DNA of 64,000 nucleotides from Chloroflexi bacterium UBA6077 (GCA_002436065.1 DIXP01000092.1:62001-126000), one strand, 5' to 3'. Positions 17,341-26,674 are shown, counted from the stretch's first letter. Numbers and translations: made by a program. The notes: generated by a model from the sequence alone, not told the origin.

Positions 17341-18543
17341 ATGCAACACGATGAGTTCGTTGCCAGCGCCTACAACTATCTCCCAGAGGTCCTGGGCCAG
17401 GCCAGGATCGCCAAGAACCTCATTCTGAACGACACCAGCACTCGAGAAGGGGAGCAGGCGTCGGACGTCAGCCTCGGGGTCGAGGGGAAGCTGACCCTCA
17501 TCCGCAAGTTGGCTGAAGTCGGCGTCCCGCAGGTGCAGGGGGGATATCCAGGGAAATCCAAGACCGACCGGGAACTGGTGAGGCGGGTTCGGGATGAGGG
17601 GCTGAACGTCAAAGTGGAGGCGATAGCTTCCCTGATGTTCGACAACTGGCGGGAGGAGGTGGACGCGTCTCTGGATGCCGGCCCGGATGTGCTGGGATTG
17701 CAGTACGGGGTGTCCGACATCCGCCTGCAGTACGCCCACAAGGTAACCCGGCAGGAAATGCTCGCCAAGGCTGCGGAGGGGGTGCGCTACGCTCGGGGTC
17801 GAGGGGCGCTGATCAAGTTCTCACCCACCGACACCACGCGGGCCGACCTCGGCTTCTTAAAGGAGGTGTGCGCGACCGTCCTGGATGCCGGGGCCGACAG
17901 GATCGGGATCTCGGACACGGCCGGAGCCATGGCTCCAGCAGGGATGAAGTATCTTGTTGGTTCCATTGTGGACGCCTTCGACGTACCCATCCAGGTCCAC
18001 TGCCACAACGACTACGGCCTGGCGCTGGCCAATACCCTCGCGGGGATCGAGGCGGGCGCGCAGATTGTGGACGTCACGGTGAACGGACTGGGGGAGCGAA
18101 CGGGGAACGCCAGCCTGGATGAGGTGGTAATAGCCCTCAAGCTGTTCTACGGCGTGGACCTCGGGATCAAAACGGAGCTGCTAAAGGAGCTGTCCGACCT
18201 GATGTCCGAGCTGACAGGCGTCCCAGTCTCCCCCTACAAGCCGCTGGTGGGGGAGGACGCCTTCGCCCATAAGCTGGACCAGCACATCAAGTGGATGCTG
18301 ATCAACCCCAGGCTGTACGAGTGTATACCCCCGGAGGCGGTGGGTAACCGGACCAAGGTTGCCATTGGAAAGTATACCGGTAAGTTCGCCATTCAGTACA
18401 AGCTCGGGCAGATGGGTATAGAGGCGTCCGAGGAGCAGGTTGCCGCCATCAAGGAAGAGATCGAGCTGGAGGCAATACGTAAGAAGTCGGGTCTCACGGA
18501 TACGGAGTTCCTGCGGATCGTGGAGAGGGTGCGCCGTGGCTAG
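17341..18543 (+). CDS. DRE-TIM acyltransferase, homocitrate/isopropylmalate-synthase-like (copy 1)
   Basis: 400 aa from ATG 17341 after GGAGG. It has the family signature DTSTREGEQ (residues 31-39), metal-binding HCH (H220, H222) in QVHCHNDYGLALAN, and the NGLGERTGNASLDEVV motif. Synthases of this family condense acetyl- or propionyl-CoA with a 2-oxo acid; HMG-CoA lyases and Re-citrate synthases also belong. There is no LeuA-type C-terminal regulatory domain. Usual barrel residues IEAGFP are replaced by VQGGYP. It overlaps the aconitase-type large subunit gene by eight bases and has a close full-length paralogue at 23608. Confidence 0.9.
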   Translation: MQHDEFVASAYNYLPEVLGQARIAKNLILNDTSTREGEQASDVSLGVEGKLTLIRKLAEVGVPQVQGGYPGKSKTDRELVRRVRDEGLNVKVEAIASLMFDNWREEVDASLDAGPDVLGLQYGVSDIRLQYAHKVTRQEMLAKAAEGVRYARGRGALIKFSPTDTTRADLGFLKEVCATVLDAGADRIGISDTAGAMAPAGMKYLVGSIVDAFDVPIQVHCHNDYGLALANTLAGIEAGAQIVDVTVNGLGERTGNASLDEVVIALKLFYGVDLGIKTELLKELSDLMSELTGVPVSPYKPLVGEDAFAHKLDQHIKWMLINPRLYECIPPEAVGNRTKVAIGKYTGKFAIQYKLGQMGIEASEEQVAAIKEEIELEAIRKKSGLTDTEFLRIVERVRRG

Positions 18544-19795
18544 CACTATCACCGAGAAGATCATTGCCTCACATGCGGGAGTGGAGAGTGTTCGGCCAGG
18601 GGAGATCGTCACCGTCAAGGTGGACTTCACCATGAGTACCGACGCTACCGGGCCGCTGGCCATCAAACAGTTCAGACGGATGGGCGCCACAAAGGTGTTC
18701 GACTTGGAGCGCGTTGGCCTCTTTCCAGCCCGTCGCGTGCCCAACAAGGATATTGCCAGTGCAACCCTAGCCCAGGAGCTACGCCAGTTTGCCAGGGAGC
18801 AGGGACTCAAGCACTACTACGAGGTTGGGCGCAACGGCATCGACCTGAACATGATGGTGGAGTTGGGCGTTGTAGAGCCAGGCTCGCTGATCGCCGCGTC
18901 CAACTCCCACTTGACCACACTGGGGGCCTTTGGGGCGCTGGCGGTGCCGATGGGTTCCACGGATGTGGCCTACATCTTCACCTTCGGGGAGACCTGGTTA
19001 CGGGTGCCCGAAAGCTACAGGTTTGTCGTGAACGGCCGGTTGGGCGAGTACGTCACAGCCAAAGACGTCATGCTGCAGATCATCAAGAGGATCGGCGACG
19101 GAGGGGCCCGGGCCTGTGCCATGGAGTTCGTGGGGGAGGCCATTGAGGCCATGTCCGTGGACGACCGGATGACCCTCTGCAACATGGCTGCCGAGGCAGG
19201 GGCGAAGAACGGCATTGTCGCGGCCGACCAGGCGACGTTGGAGTATCTGGGGATCTTGGGGCAGGAAGGGGTGATGTTCCGGAGCGATCCGGACGCCTGT
19301 TACGCCAGGGAATTTGTGCTCGACGGCAGCGACATCCCTGTGACCGTCTCGGCACCCTTCGCACCGAGCAATGCTCACCCCATCGAGGATCTGGCGGGCA
19401 CCCCGGTGGATCAGGTGGTGGTGGGGGGCTGCACCAATGGCCTGATCCGGGACTTCCGCCTACTCGCCAAGGCCCTGCGAGGCCGCAAGATCGCGGAGAC
19501 AGTTCGATTGGTCGTGGTTCCGGCTACCACAAAGGTGTACCTGGCGGCTCTTCAGGAGGGGTTGATCGAGACCTTCGTCGAAGCCGGTGCGGTTGTGTTG
19601 CCTCCAGGTTGCGGGCCGTGTGGTGGCAGCCATATGGGGGTTCTGGGCCCTGGCGAGGTGTGCCTTACTACCACTCCTCGAAACTTCCCCGGCCGCATGG
19701 GACCGAGGGATTCGCAGGTTTACCTGGGTAGTCCCCTGGTTGCCGCCGCTACGGCGATAACCGGGGTGATCACCCATCCGGCGGAGGTGGCATAG
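18536..19795 (+). CDS. Aconitase/LeuC-family large subunit with altered active site (copy 1)
   Basis: 419 aa from a GTG at 18536 inside the preceding gene's last codons. All three [4Fe-4S] cysteines are present: C299 in GGCTNG, and C359 and C362 in CGPCGG. However, the DH dyad of the family (D64-H65 in the second copy, IIDHYPTSP) is replaced by A-R in the aligned segment LFPARRVPNK, and GTDSHT becomes ASNSHL. The usual SCTNSR is GGCTNG. So the cluster ligands remain but substrate-handling residues differ. It forms a heterodimer candidate with the small subunit one base downstream. It may catalyse a changed reaction, a non-dehydrative one, or be structural. Confidence 0.88.
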   Translation: MASTITEKIIASHAGVESVRPGEIVTVKVDFTMSTDATGPLAIKQFRRMGATKVFDLERVGLFPARRVPNKDIASATLAQELRQFAREQGLKHYYEVGRNGIDLNMMVELGVVEPGSLIAASNSHLTTLGAFGALAVPMGSTDVAYIFTFGETWLRVPESYRFVVNGRLGEYVTAKDVMLQIIKRIGDGGARACAMEFVGEAIEAMSVDDRMTLCNMAAEAGAKNGIVAADQATLEYLGILGQEGVMFRSDPDACYAREFVLDGSDIPVTVSAPFAPSNAHPIEDLAGTPVDQVVVGGCTNGLIRDFRLLAKALRGRKIAETVRLVVVPATTKVYLAALQEGLIETFVEAGAVVLPPGCGPCGGSHMGVLGPGEVCLTTTPRNFPGRMGPRDSQVYLGSPLVAAATAITGVITHPAEVA

Positions 19796-19796
19796 G

Positions 19797-20291
19797 ATGC
19801 CTATCGAAGGGGCGATCTTTAAATTCGGTGACAACGTCACCACGGACCAGATCATCCCCGCACGCTACATCCAAAACCAGGACCCCAGGTGGCTTGCGGA
19901 GCACTGCCTGGAGGATGCCGATCCCACCTTTGCCCAGCGGGTCAAGCCTGGCGATGTGGTGGTGGCAGGGGAAAACTTCGGGCACGGCTCCTCGCGAGAG
20001 GTCGCCGCGGTTGCGCTAAAGGCGACAGGCTTGGCCTGCATAGTGGCCAACAGCTTCGGTAGGATCTTTTTCCGCAACTGCCTGAACCAGGGCCTTCCCT
20101 GCCTGGTTTGTCCGGAGGCTGTGGAGGCTGCGCGGGATAGGGGATCAGTGAAGGTAGACCTGGCTACCGGGGAGATCGAGATCGGGGGGAGGGTGTATCG
20201 AGCGGAGCCAATGCCGGAGTTCATGCAAATGCTCTTGGAGAGCGGCGGTCTTGTGGAGTACGGCCGAAGGCGGCTGGAGTCGCGAAGATAG
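19797..20291 (+). CDS. Aconitase/LeuD-family small subunit (copy 1)
   Basis: 164 aa, starting one base after the large subunit stop. It has the swivelling-domain fold with TTDQIIPARY, ENFGHGSSREVAAVALK (the GCGSSRE loop reads GHGSSRE here) and IVANSFGRIFFRNCLNQGLP. The specificity loop after IIPARY reads IQNQ, unlike YKTR in the second copy, which suggests different substrates. It is followed 20 bases later by the TTT binding-protein gene. Confidence 0.9.
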   Translation: MPIEGAIFKFGDNVTTDQIIPARYIQNQDPRWLAEHCLEDADPTFAQRVKPGDVVVAGENFGHGSSREVAAVALKATGLACIVANSFGRIFFRNCLNQGLPCLVCPEAVEAARDRGSVKVDLATGEIEIGGRVYRAEPMPEFMQMLLESGGLVEYGRRRLESRR

Positions 20292-20311
20292 AGTCGAAAG
20301 GAGAGAGGAAA

Positions 20312-21478
20312 ATGCGACACCGTTTCCTGTACCCAATGGTTGCGGTTGCCATGTCCTTGGCGTTGGTTGTGGGTTGCCAGAGTGCACCGGCAGCCCAGCC
20401 AGCAGCCAAGGCAGCGGAGCCGACCAAGGCCTCGGCGGCGGTACCCGCCAAGGCAGCCGAGCCCACTGCCGCCCCTGCGGCGGCACCCGCCAAGGCAGCG
20501 GAGCCCACCAAGCCGGCAGAGAAGGCGGCGGCGCCCAAGGTGTCCACCGGTCCTGTGGATGCCGCGACCTACCCGGACAAGCCCTTCGCACTGGACAATT
20601 CCGGCAACGCGGGCGGCGGGCTTGACCTGTTCAACCGCACCGTGGAGGAGGCCCTCCGAAAGGAGAACCTCTTCAAGGGTACCATGACCGTTACCAGCTA
20701 CGGCGGCGGTGGCGGAAACACAGGCATGTCCTTCCTGAACGAGCAAAAGGGCAGCGGCTACATCATGATGTCCAACACCAACAGGGTGTACCTGAACCCC
20801 ATGATGGGCACCACCAAGCTGACTCTGGATGACTTCGTCCCCGTGGCGCGGTTGATGACCGACTACATGATCGTCGCGGTACGCAAGGATTCCCCGTTCA
20901 AGACGGGCAAGGACCTCATGGATGCTTTGGTCAAGGATCCCAGAGCTGTGACTCTGGGCGTGGGCTCCGCGCCGCCCTCCAACGACCACCTGAACCTCAT
21001 CTACGCCGCGAAGGCTGCCGGAGTGAACGTCTCCAGGCTCAACATCGTCACCTTCAGTGCCGGTGGCGACCTCAATGCCCAGCTCCTAGGCGGGCACGTG
21101 GGTGCCGGATCGACCACGGTGGCCGAGTCGCTGCCTCAGTACAAGAGCGGTGACATCCGTTTCCTGGCGATCTCTGCGCCCGAGCGATCCAAGTTCGTGC
21201 CCGACGTTCCTACCTGGAAGGAACTGGGCTACCAAGCCGAGGTCAAGCACTGGCGTGCCTTCTGGGGCCCCAAGGACATGCCCGAGGTGGCACGGAAGTA
21301 CTGGATCGATACCTTCACCAAGATGGTCAAGACCGATACCTGGAAGCAGCTATTGGAGCGGAACGGCTGGGAGTACGAGTTCGCAGCCGGCGACGACCTA
21401 GCCAAGGCTATGAAGGAGGAGGCCAAGCTAGCTGAAGATGTCCTAGGGCCCCTTGGCATCCTACCGCCGAAGAAGTAA
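20312..21478 (+). CDS. tctC: Tripartite tricarboxylate transporter binding lipoprotein (TctC/Bug)
   Basis: 388 aa. It has a signal peptide with lipobox LVVGC and a long repetitive linker built from PAKAAEPT-type units. The Bug-family fold follows: GGGLDLFNR at the ligand loop, YGGGGGNTG, MLTLDDFVPVARL-like segment, and SKFVPDVPTWKELGY near the C-terminus. These proteins bind carboxylates such as citrate, citraconate or aromatic acids without direct charge contacts. AAAGGAGAGAGG precedes the ATG. It partners with TctB and TctA immediately downstream. Confidence 0.94.
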   Translation: MRHRFLYPMVAVAMSLALVVGCQSAPAAQPAAKAAEPTKASAAVPAKAAEPTAAPAAAPAKAAEPTKPAEKAAAPKVSTGPVDAATYPDKPFALDNSGNAGGGLDLFNRTVEEALRKENLFKGTMTVTSYGGGGGNTGMSFLNEQKGSGYIMMSNTNRVYLNPMMGTTKLTLDDFVPVARLMTDYMIVAVRKDSPFKTGKDLMDALVKDPRAVTLGVGSAPPSNDHLNLIYAAKAAGVNVSRLNIVTFSAGGDLNAQLLGGHVGAGSTTVAESLPQYKSGDIRFLAISAPERSKFVPDVPTWKELGYQAEVKHWRAFWGPKDMPEVARKYWIDTFTKMVKTDTWKQLLERNGWEYEFAAGDDLAKAMKEEAKLAEDVLGPLGILPPKK

Positions 21479-21486
21479 CGAGTTCC

Positions 21487-21518
21487 GTGTGGTGGGTGCC
21501 GTCCGGCACCCACCACAC
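21487..21518 (+). promoter_or_regulatory. Intercistronic hairpin directly 3' of tctC
   Basis: A 15-bp arm, GTGTGGTGGGTGCCG at 21487-21501, pairs exactly with 21504-21518 across two bases. It begins eight bases after the tctC stop codon. A partial terminator or RNA-stabilizing role would raise binding protein over permease. Confidence 0.78.
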
Positions 21519-21535
21519 CAGAGCGGAGGCACTGC

Positions 21536-22000
21536 GTGAGACTATCTATGGCTTTTCGGTTGGTGGATTTCTGGACAGGGCTGGCCCTGGTTCTGGTAGG
21601 AGCCGTCTACGCCTACGGGTCCGAGGAGATCTTCGTGCCCCTCATGGGCTCGGACTTGCTCGGCCCAAGGGCCTTTCCTCTGGGAATAGGCGTGGTCCTT
21701 GCCCTGTTGGGGACGTTGATAATGCTGCGGACCATTCTCTCCGGTGGAGAAGATGGGGACTTTGGGAGTCCGCGTGTCCTGGTCATCCTGGTTTCTGCCA
21801 GCGCGGCGTACATCTTAACTCTTCTCCCTCTAGGATACCTGGTTTCTACGACGCTCTTCCTCGCCTTCCTGTTCAACTATCTTGGCGAGCGACGTATCTG
21901 GATGACCGGGCTTATCTCGGTGGGCGTGACGCTGGCGCTCTATGTCACCTTCCACCGTCTGCTTCACGTAGCCCTTCCCCCGGGGATCTTCAGCTTCTAG
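21536..22000 (+). CDS. tctB: Tripartite tricarboxylate transporter small permease (TctB)
   Basis: 154 aa from a GTG at 21536 with GGAGG upstream. It has four predicted membrane helices, GSDLLGPRAFPLGIGVVLALLG after the first helix, and the family ending with VLLPPGIF-like ALPPGIFSF. It is the poorly conserved membrane partner of TctA, encoded between tctC and tctA. Confidence 0.93.
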   Translation: MRLSMAFRLVDFWTGLALVLVGAVYAYGSEEIFVPLMGSDLLGPRAFPLGIGVVLALLGTLIMLRTILSGGEDGDFGSPRVLVILVSASAAYILTLLPLGYLVSTTLFLAFLFNYLGERRIWMTGLISVGVTLALYVTFHRLLHVALPPGIFSF

Positions 22001-22060
22001 CTTGGAGGGAAGTGAGTGTCAGGCTGTATGTCCCCGTTTTTCGATAAGGAGGAGTGAAGG

Positions 22061-23575
22061 TTGGAGACGATAAGCCTGCTGTTCCAGGGCTTCCAGAGCG
22101 CCACGACACTGACCAATCTGCTGTCGGCACTCCTTGGCTGTTTCCTTGGAACCATAATTGGAATCCTTCCTGGCATTGGGCCAGCTACCACCATCGCACT
22201 CTTGATCCCCGTGGCCTTCAGTGTGAATCCGGAGTCCGCCCTGATCATGATGACCGCGGTCTACCTCGGGGCGATGTACGGCGGATCTCTCACATCCGTC
22301 CTCCTGAAGGTACCGGGCGAAGCGTCCTCGGTCATGACCTCTATCGATGGCTTCGAGATGGCCAAGCAGGGGCGCGCGGCTCAGGCGTTGGCAGTTTCTT
22401 CCATTGGGTCCTTCATTGGCGGCACCCTCTCCGTAGTGGCGCTTACCCTGGTGGCGCTTCCAGTGGCCTCGGTGGCGTTGCTGATGGGGCCAACGGAGTT
22501 CTTCGCGCTCCTGATATCGGCAATGCTGTTCATCTCGGTGCTGATGGGCAAGGATCTCCTCAAGTCCATCGCCGCCACGGTCCTGGGCATTGCCATTGCT
22601 ACCATCGGAACCGATCTTCAGACCGGCGTCCCCCGTCTCACCTTCGGCGTCGAGACCCTGCTGGATGGCATCGACAGTGTCACCATCCTGATCGGCGTCT
22701 TCGGAGTGGGCGAGGTGCTGTGGTTCCTGTCACACCGCAGGGCGCAGGCCGGTGAAAGGCTGGCGCTGAAGGGCAGGTTGTGGCTCAGCGGGGACGACTG
22801 GCGGCGATCCTGGCCAGCTATCTTGAGAGGGTCGGTCGTGGGCTTCCTCGCCGGCGTCCTCCCGGGGTCGGGCAGCACCCTGGGCTCGCTCCTGGCTTAC
22901 ACCACGGAGCAGCGGCTCTCCAAGGAGCCGGAGCGCTTCGGCAAGGGGGCCATCGAGGCCGTTGCCGCCGCGGAGACTGCGAACAACTCGGCTACCGGCG
23001 GCGCCATTATCCCCATGTTGGCCCTGGGAATCCCGGGGAGCGGTACCACTGCCATCCTGCTCGTCGCCTTGACTATGTACGGGATAAGCCCAGGGCCGCG
23101 GCTGATGATCGATCACCCCCAGGTCATCTGGACCGTGATCGCCTCTCTCTATGTGAGCAACGTCATCCTGGTCATCCTGAACCTTCCCCTGATCCCCCTC
23201 TTCGTGCGGGTTCTGGATGTGCCGGTGCGCTACCTGATGCCTATGATCCTGGCCATCGCGGCAGTGGGATCTTACTCCATGAGTAACAGCCTCACCGATG
23301 TGGTGCTGGTGTTCATCTTCGGCGGTATCGGATATCTGATGCAGCTCGTGGACGTCCCCAGGGTGGCGCTGGTGATTGGTGTTGTGCTTGGGGAGAGGAT
23401 GGAACAATCGCTACGGCAGGCGATTCTGCTGTCCGATGGTGACTGGTCGGTCTTCATTCGATATCCCATCAGCGCGACGTTCCTGCTGGCTGGGGTGGTC
23501 CTGGTCGTGTGGGACATCGTCTCGAAGAGCCGTAAAGCCTCGGGAGCGGAGTCCGTGTCCTCGGTGGTGCGCTGA
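22061..23575 (+). CDS. tctA: Tripartite tricarboxylate transporter large permease (TctA)
   Basis: 504 aa from a TTG at 22061, eight bases after GGAGG. The family hallmark segments are complete: LLGCFLGTIIGILPGIGPATTIALLIP, YGGSLTSVLLKVPGEASSVMTSIDG, LPGSGSTLGSLLAYTTEQ and ANNSATGGAIIPMLALGIPGSGTTA (each read in parts). About 11-12 membrane helices. It is the transport subunit for carboxylate uptake. Its position between two acyltransferase/aconitase modules links transport to their pathway. Confidence 0.96.
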   Translation: METISLLFQGFQSATTLTNLLSALLGCFLGTIIGILPGIGPATTIALLIPVAFSVNPESALIMMTAVYLGAMYGGSLTSVLLKVPGEASSVMTSIDGFEMAKQGRAAQALAVSSIGSFIGGTLSVVALTLVALPVASVALLMGPTEFFALLISAMLFISVLMGKDLLKSIAATVLGIAIATIGTDLQTGVPRLTFGVETLLDGIDSVTILIGVFGVGEVLWFLSHRRAQAGERLALKGRLWLSGDDWRRSWPAILRGSVVGFLAGVLPGSGSTLGSLLAYTTEQRLSKEPERFGKGAIEAVAAAETANNSATGGAIIPMLALGIPGSGTTAILLVALTMYGISPGPRLMIDHPQVIWTVIASLYVSNVILVILNLPLIPLFVRVLDVPVRYLMPMILAIAAVGSYSMSNSLTDVVLVFIFGGIGYLMQLVDVPRVALVIGVVLGERMEQSLRQAILLSDGDWSVFIRYPISATFLLAGVVLVVWDIVSKSRKASGAESVSSVVR

Positions 23576-23607
23576 GCGAGGATTATCCAACAAGAGGAGG
23601 TTTACAG

Positions 23608-24813
23608 GTGGATAGTGAATTCATTCATGCGTGTCCTTACAACTACATTCCGCAGGTGACGAGCGGGTTTCGTCTGGCGGAGGGGATCATTCTGAACGAC
23701 AACAGCACGAGGGAGGGGGAGCAGGCCTCGGACGTCAGTCTCGGCGTCGAGGGGAAGCTTGCGCTCTTCCGCAAGCTGGCGGAGATAGGCGTTCCGCAGG
23801 CCCAGTGCGGCTACCCTGGGAAGTCCAAGACCGACGCCGACGTCGTCAAGCGGGTGAAGGACGCGGGGATCGACATCAAGATCGAGGGCATCGCCTCGTT
23901 CATGTTCGGCAACAAGCAGCATGAGATAGACGCTGCCATCGACAGCGGGGTAGACGTGCTTGGCCTCCAGTATCCGATCTCGGACATACGGCTGAAGTAT
24001 GCCCAGAAGGTGGACCGTGCGGAGATGCTTCGCGTCTCCATCGAGGCAGTCCGCCACGCGAGGGGACGAGGGGCGCCCCTCATCAAGTTCACGGGGACCG
24101 ATACCCTGAGGGCCGACCTGGATTTCGTGAAGGACGTCTACAAGGCTGTGCTGGATGCCGGTGCCGACCGGATCGCGATCGCCGATACCTCCGGTGGCGC
24201 CATGCCAGCCGCCGTACGCTACTTTGTGGGTGAGATAGTGGACTCACTCGGCGCGCCTGTGCAGGTTCATTTCCACGACGACTTTGGTCTTGCCCTGGCC
24301 AACACCCTTGCCGCCGTGGAGGCGGGGGCCCAGGTGATAGACGTGAGCATCAACGGACTGGGCGAGCGGGCCGGCAACGCCAGCCTGGACGAGGTGGTGA
24401 CAGCCCTCAAGCTGTTCTATGGAGTGGATCTCGGCATCAAGCTGGAGTTGGTGAAGCCCTTGTGCGACTTCTATGCCGAACTGAGCGGCGTGCCCATCTA
24501 TCCGTACAAGGCGCTGGTTGGGGAGAACGCCTTCGCCCATAAGCTGGACCAGCACGTCAGGGGAATCCTGGAGAACCCGTCGGTGTACGAGACCATACCA
24601 CCGGAGTTGGTGGGCAACCGCCGGCGGATACCGATCGGCAAGTACACCGGCAAGTATGCCCTCCAGTACAAGCTGCGGGAGATGGGGCTATCCGCGACGG
24701 AGGAGCAGATGGAGCGGATCAAGGAGGATGTCGAGGCGGAGGCCATCAGGAAGCGAGCGGCCCTCACCGACGAGCAGCTGGCCGCAATCGTAGCAGCAGT
24801 CAAGCGGGGGTAG
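23608..24813 (+). CDS. DRE-TIM acyltransferase, homocitrate/isopropylmalate-synthase-like (copy 2)
   Basis: 401 aa from a GTG at 23608 after GAGGAGG. It is colinear with the gene at 17341 over its whole length, with NDNSTREGEQ, FHDDFGLALANT (metal His) and NGLGERAGNASLDEVV. It differs from copy 1 in the barrel (AQCGYP versus VQGGYP) and in H-x-H (HFH versus HCH). It is followed five bases later by the second aconitase-type large subunit. Copies kept side by side usually have different acyl-CoA or oxo-acid partners. Confidence 0.9.
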   Translation: MDSEFIHACPYNYIPQVTSGFRLAEGIILNDNSTREGEQASDVSLGVEGKLALFRKLAEIGVPQAQCGYPGKSKTDADVVKRVKDAGIDIKIEGIASFMFGNKQHEIDAAIDSGVDVLGLQYPISDIRLKYAQKVDRAEMLRVSIEAVRHARGRGAPLIKFTGTDTLRADLDFVKDVYKAVLDAGADRIAIADTSGGAMPAAVRYFVGEIVDSLGAPVQVHFHDDFGLALANTLAAVEAGAQVIDVSINGLGERAGNASLDEVVTALKLFYGVDLGIKLELVKPLCDFYAELSGVPIYPYKALVGENAFAHKLDQHVRGILENPSVYETIPPELVGNRRRIPIGKYTGKYALQYKLREMGLSATEEQMERIKEDVEAEAIRKRAALTDEQLAAIVAAVKRG

Positions 24814-24817
24814 AGAG

Positions 24818-26074
24818 ATGGGAAAGACCATAGCGGAGAAGATCCTGGGTAGTCACGCGGGCAAGGCGGTCTCGGCGGGGGAGATCGTCATTGCTGATCT
24901 GGATTTCCTCATGTCGCATGATGCCAACCGCCCGCTCAGCATCCAGGTGTTCCAGGAGATGGGTGGCAAGAAGCCTTTCGATCCAAAGAAGTTCGCCCTG
25001 ATCATCGACCACTATCCCACCTCGCCAACAGCGGTCTCGGCCAATATCAACAAGATGATGCGCGAGTTCGCCCGAGAGCACGGCTGCTTCATGTATGAAG
25101 CGGGAGAAGGTTCATGTCATCAGATCGTGCCGGAGAGAGGCCATGCCCTGCCCGGTGAGTTGGTGATAGGCACCGACTCACACACCTGCACCTACGGTGC
25201 GATCAACTGCTTCTCCAGTGGGGTTGGGTCCAGCGACCTGGCCGCGGCGCTGATCTCCGGCAAGCTGTGGTTCAAGGTCCCTGAGACCATCCGCTTCGTC
25301 CTGAACGGGCGTCTGCCCAAGGGAGCATACTCCAAGGACCTGATGCTGTACCTCATCGGCAGCGTCACGGCCGATGGGGCTACCTACAAGGCGGCGGAGT
25401 ATGTGGGCGAGGCGATCGCCGAACTCAGCGTGGATGCGCGATTCACTATATCCAACATGGCTGTGGAGATGGGGGCCAAGGCCGGGTTGATGGAAGCCGA
25501 TGCGAAGACCTTGGAGTGGGTGAAGGGGCGCACGACCAGATCGTTCTCGCCGGTCTTTTCTGATCCTGATGCCCGCTTCGCCGATGTGCTGGAATACGAC
25601 GTCTCCAAGATCGGCCCGCAGGTGGCCAGGCCCCACCAGGTGGACAAGGTAGTGCCGGTGGAAGAGGTTCTCGGCACGCCTGTCCAGCAGGCCAACATCG
25701 TCGCCTGCACCAACTCGCGCCTGGAGGACCTGGAGATCGCCGCCGCGATCCTGGAGGGCCGCAAAGTTCATCCGGATACCAGGCTCTATGTGGTCCCCGC
25801 CTCCAAGCGGGTATATCTGGAGGCCCTGAAGAGGGGCATTCTGCGGACCATCGTGGAGGCCGGCGGGATGGTCGGCACGCCCGGTTGCGGGGGATGTTCG
25901 GGAGGGTCCTGTTTCGGCGTTCCGGCCGATGGGGACAACGTGATCACCACGGCCAACAGGAACTTCCGGGGGCGCACGGCTAACCCCGAGGCATTTCTCT
26001 ACCTGGCATCTCCCGCCACGGTGGCGGCTTCCGCCCTGGAGGGCAAGATTGCCGACCCGCGGCGCTACCTGTGA
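24818..26074 (+). CDS. Aconitase/LeuC-family large subunit (copy 2, intact active site)
   Basis: 418 aa. It has canonical motifs: IIDHYPTSP (D64-H65), GTDSHT (118-123), ACTNSRLEDL (C297) and CGGC (C357, C360). Length matches the short archaeal/bacterial type used by isopropylmalate, homoaconitate and 2,3-dimethylmalate dehydratases. It pairs with the small subunit at 26141 and is followed by an isocitrate-lyase-family enzyme. That order also fits dimethylmalate dehydratase plus lyase, or methylcitrate/methylisocitrate chemistry. Confidence 0.92.
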   Translation: MGKTIAEKILGSHAGKAVSAGEIVIADLDFLMSHDANRPLSIQVFQEMGGKKPFDPKKFALIIDHYPTSPTAVSANINKMMREFAREHGCFMYEAGEGSCHQIVPERGHALPGELVIGTDSHTCTYGAINCFSSGVGSSDLAAALISGKLWFKVPETIRFVLNGRLPKGAYSKDLMLYLIGSVTADGATYKAAEYVGEAIAELSVDARFTISNMAVEMGAKAGLMEADAKTLEWVKGRTTRSFSPVFSDPDARFADVLEYDVSKIGPQVARPHQVDKVVPVEEVLGTPVQQANIVACTNSRLEDLEIAAAILEGRKVHPDTRLYVVPASKRVYLEALKRGILRTIVEAGGMVGTPGCGGCSGGSCFGVPADGDNVITTANRNFRGRTANPEAFLYLASPATVAASALEGKIADPRRYL

Positions 26075-26140
26075 GGGACGGGGAGACGCGAAGAAGGGGG
26101 CAGCGCTTAGCGCTCAAGACTCAGGACTGAGAGGAAAACG

Positions 26141-26650
26141 ATGATCCTGAAGGGCAAAGTCCACAAGTTCGGTAACGACATCAATACCGACTACATAATC
26201 CCCAGCAAGTACAAGACACGCATCTCCGACATGACGGAGATGGCGAAGCATGTGATGGAGGATGCGGACCCAGAGTTCGCGGCCAAACTCTCCGCGGGTG
26301 ATTTCATCGTGGCTGGCAGCAACTTCGGCTGTGGGTCCTCGAGGGAGACCGCCCCCAGGGTGATCAAGACCTCGGGCGTGTCGGCGGTGCTGGCCAAGGG
26401 GTTTGCCAGGATATTCTTCCGCAACGCCATCAACGTGGGACTACCGGTGGTGGAATGCGACACCTCCCAGATCGACGAAGGGGATGACCTGGAGGTGGAT
26501 TTGGAGGCAGGGAGGATCCGAAATCTGACCAAGGGGCTCGAACTAGGGGTTGCGCCGCTGCCTGACGTCATGGTCGAACTGCTGAAAGACGGTGGGCTGG
26601 TGGAGCATTTCAAACGCTACGGCACCTTCAACCTGCAAAGCGTGAAGTAG
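26141..26650 (+). CDS. Aconitase/LeuD-family small subunit (copy 2)
   Basis: 169 aa. INTDYIIPSKYKTR carries the substrate-specificity loop, SNFGCGSSRETAPRVIK is canonical, and FARIFFRNAINVGLP is present. It starts 66 bases after the large subunit stop, behind GAGAGGAAAACG. The gap contains a short GACTCAGGACTGAG-type repeat. It should form the active heterodimer with the 24818 gene. Confidence 0.92.
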   Translation: MILKGKVHKFGNDINTDYIIPSKYKTRISDMTEMAKHVMEDADPEFAAKLSAGDFIVAGSNFGCGSSRETAPRVIKTSGVSAVLAKGFARIFFRNAINVGLPVVECDTSQIDEGDDLEVDLEAGRIRNLTKGLELGVAPLPDVMVELLKDGGLVEHFKRYGTFNLQSVK

Positions 26651-26674
26651 CGTGAAGGATTCGGAGGTTGTCTC

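Noticed and set aside
17341..18543. Calling the gene leuA
   Set aside because: It lacks the LeuA regulatory domain, has a duplicate nearby, and is tied to a transporter; homocitrate/Re-citrate-type is equally or more likely, so no symbol is given.
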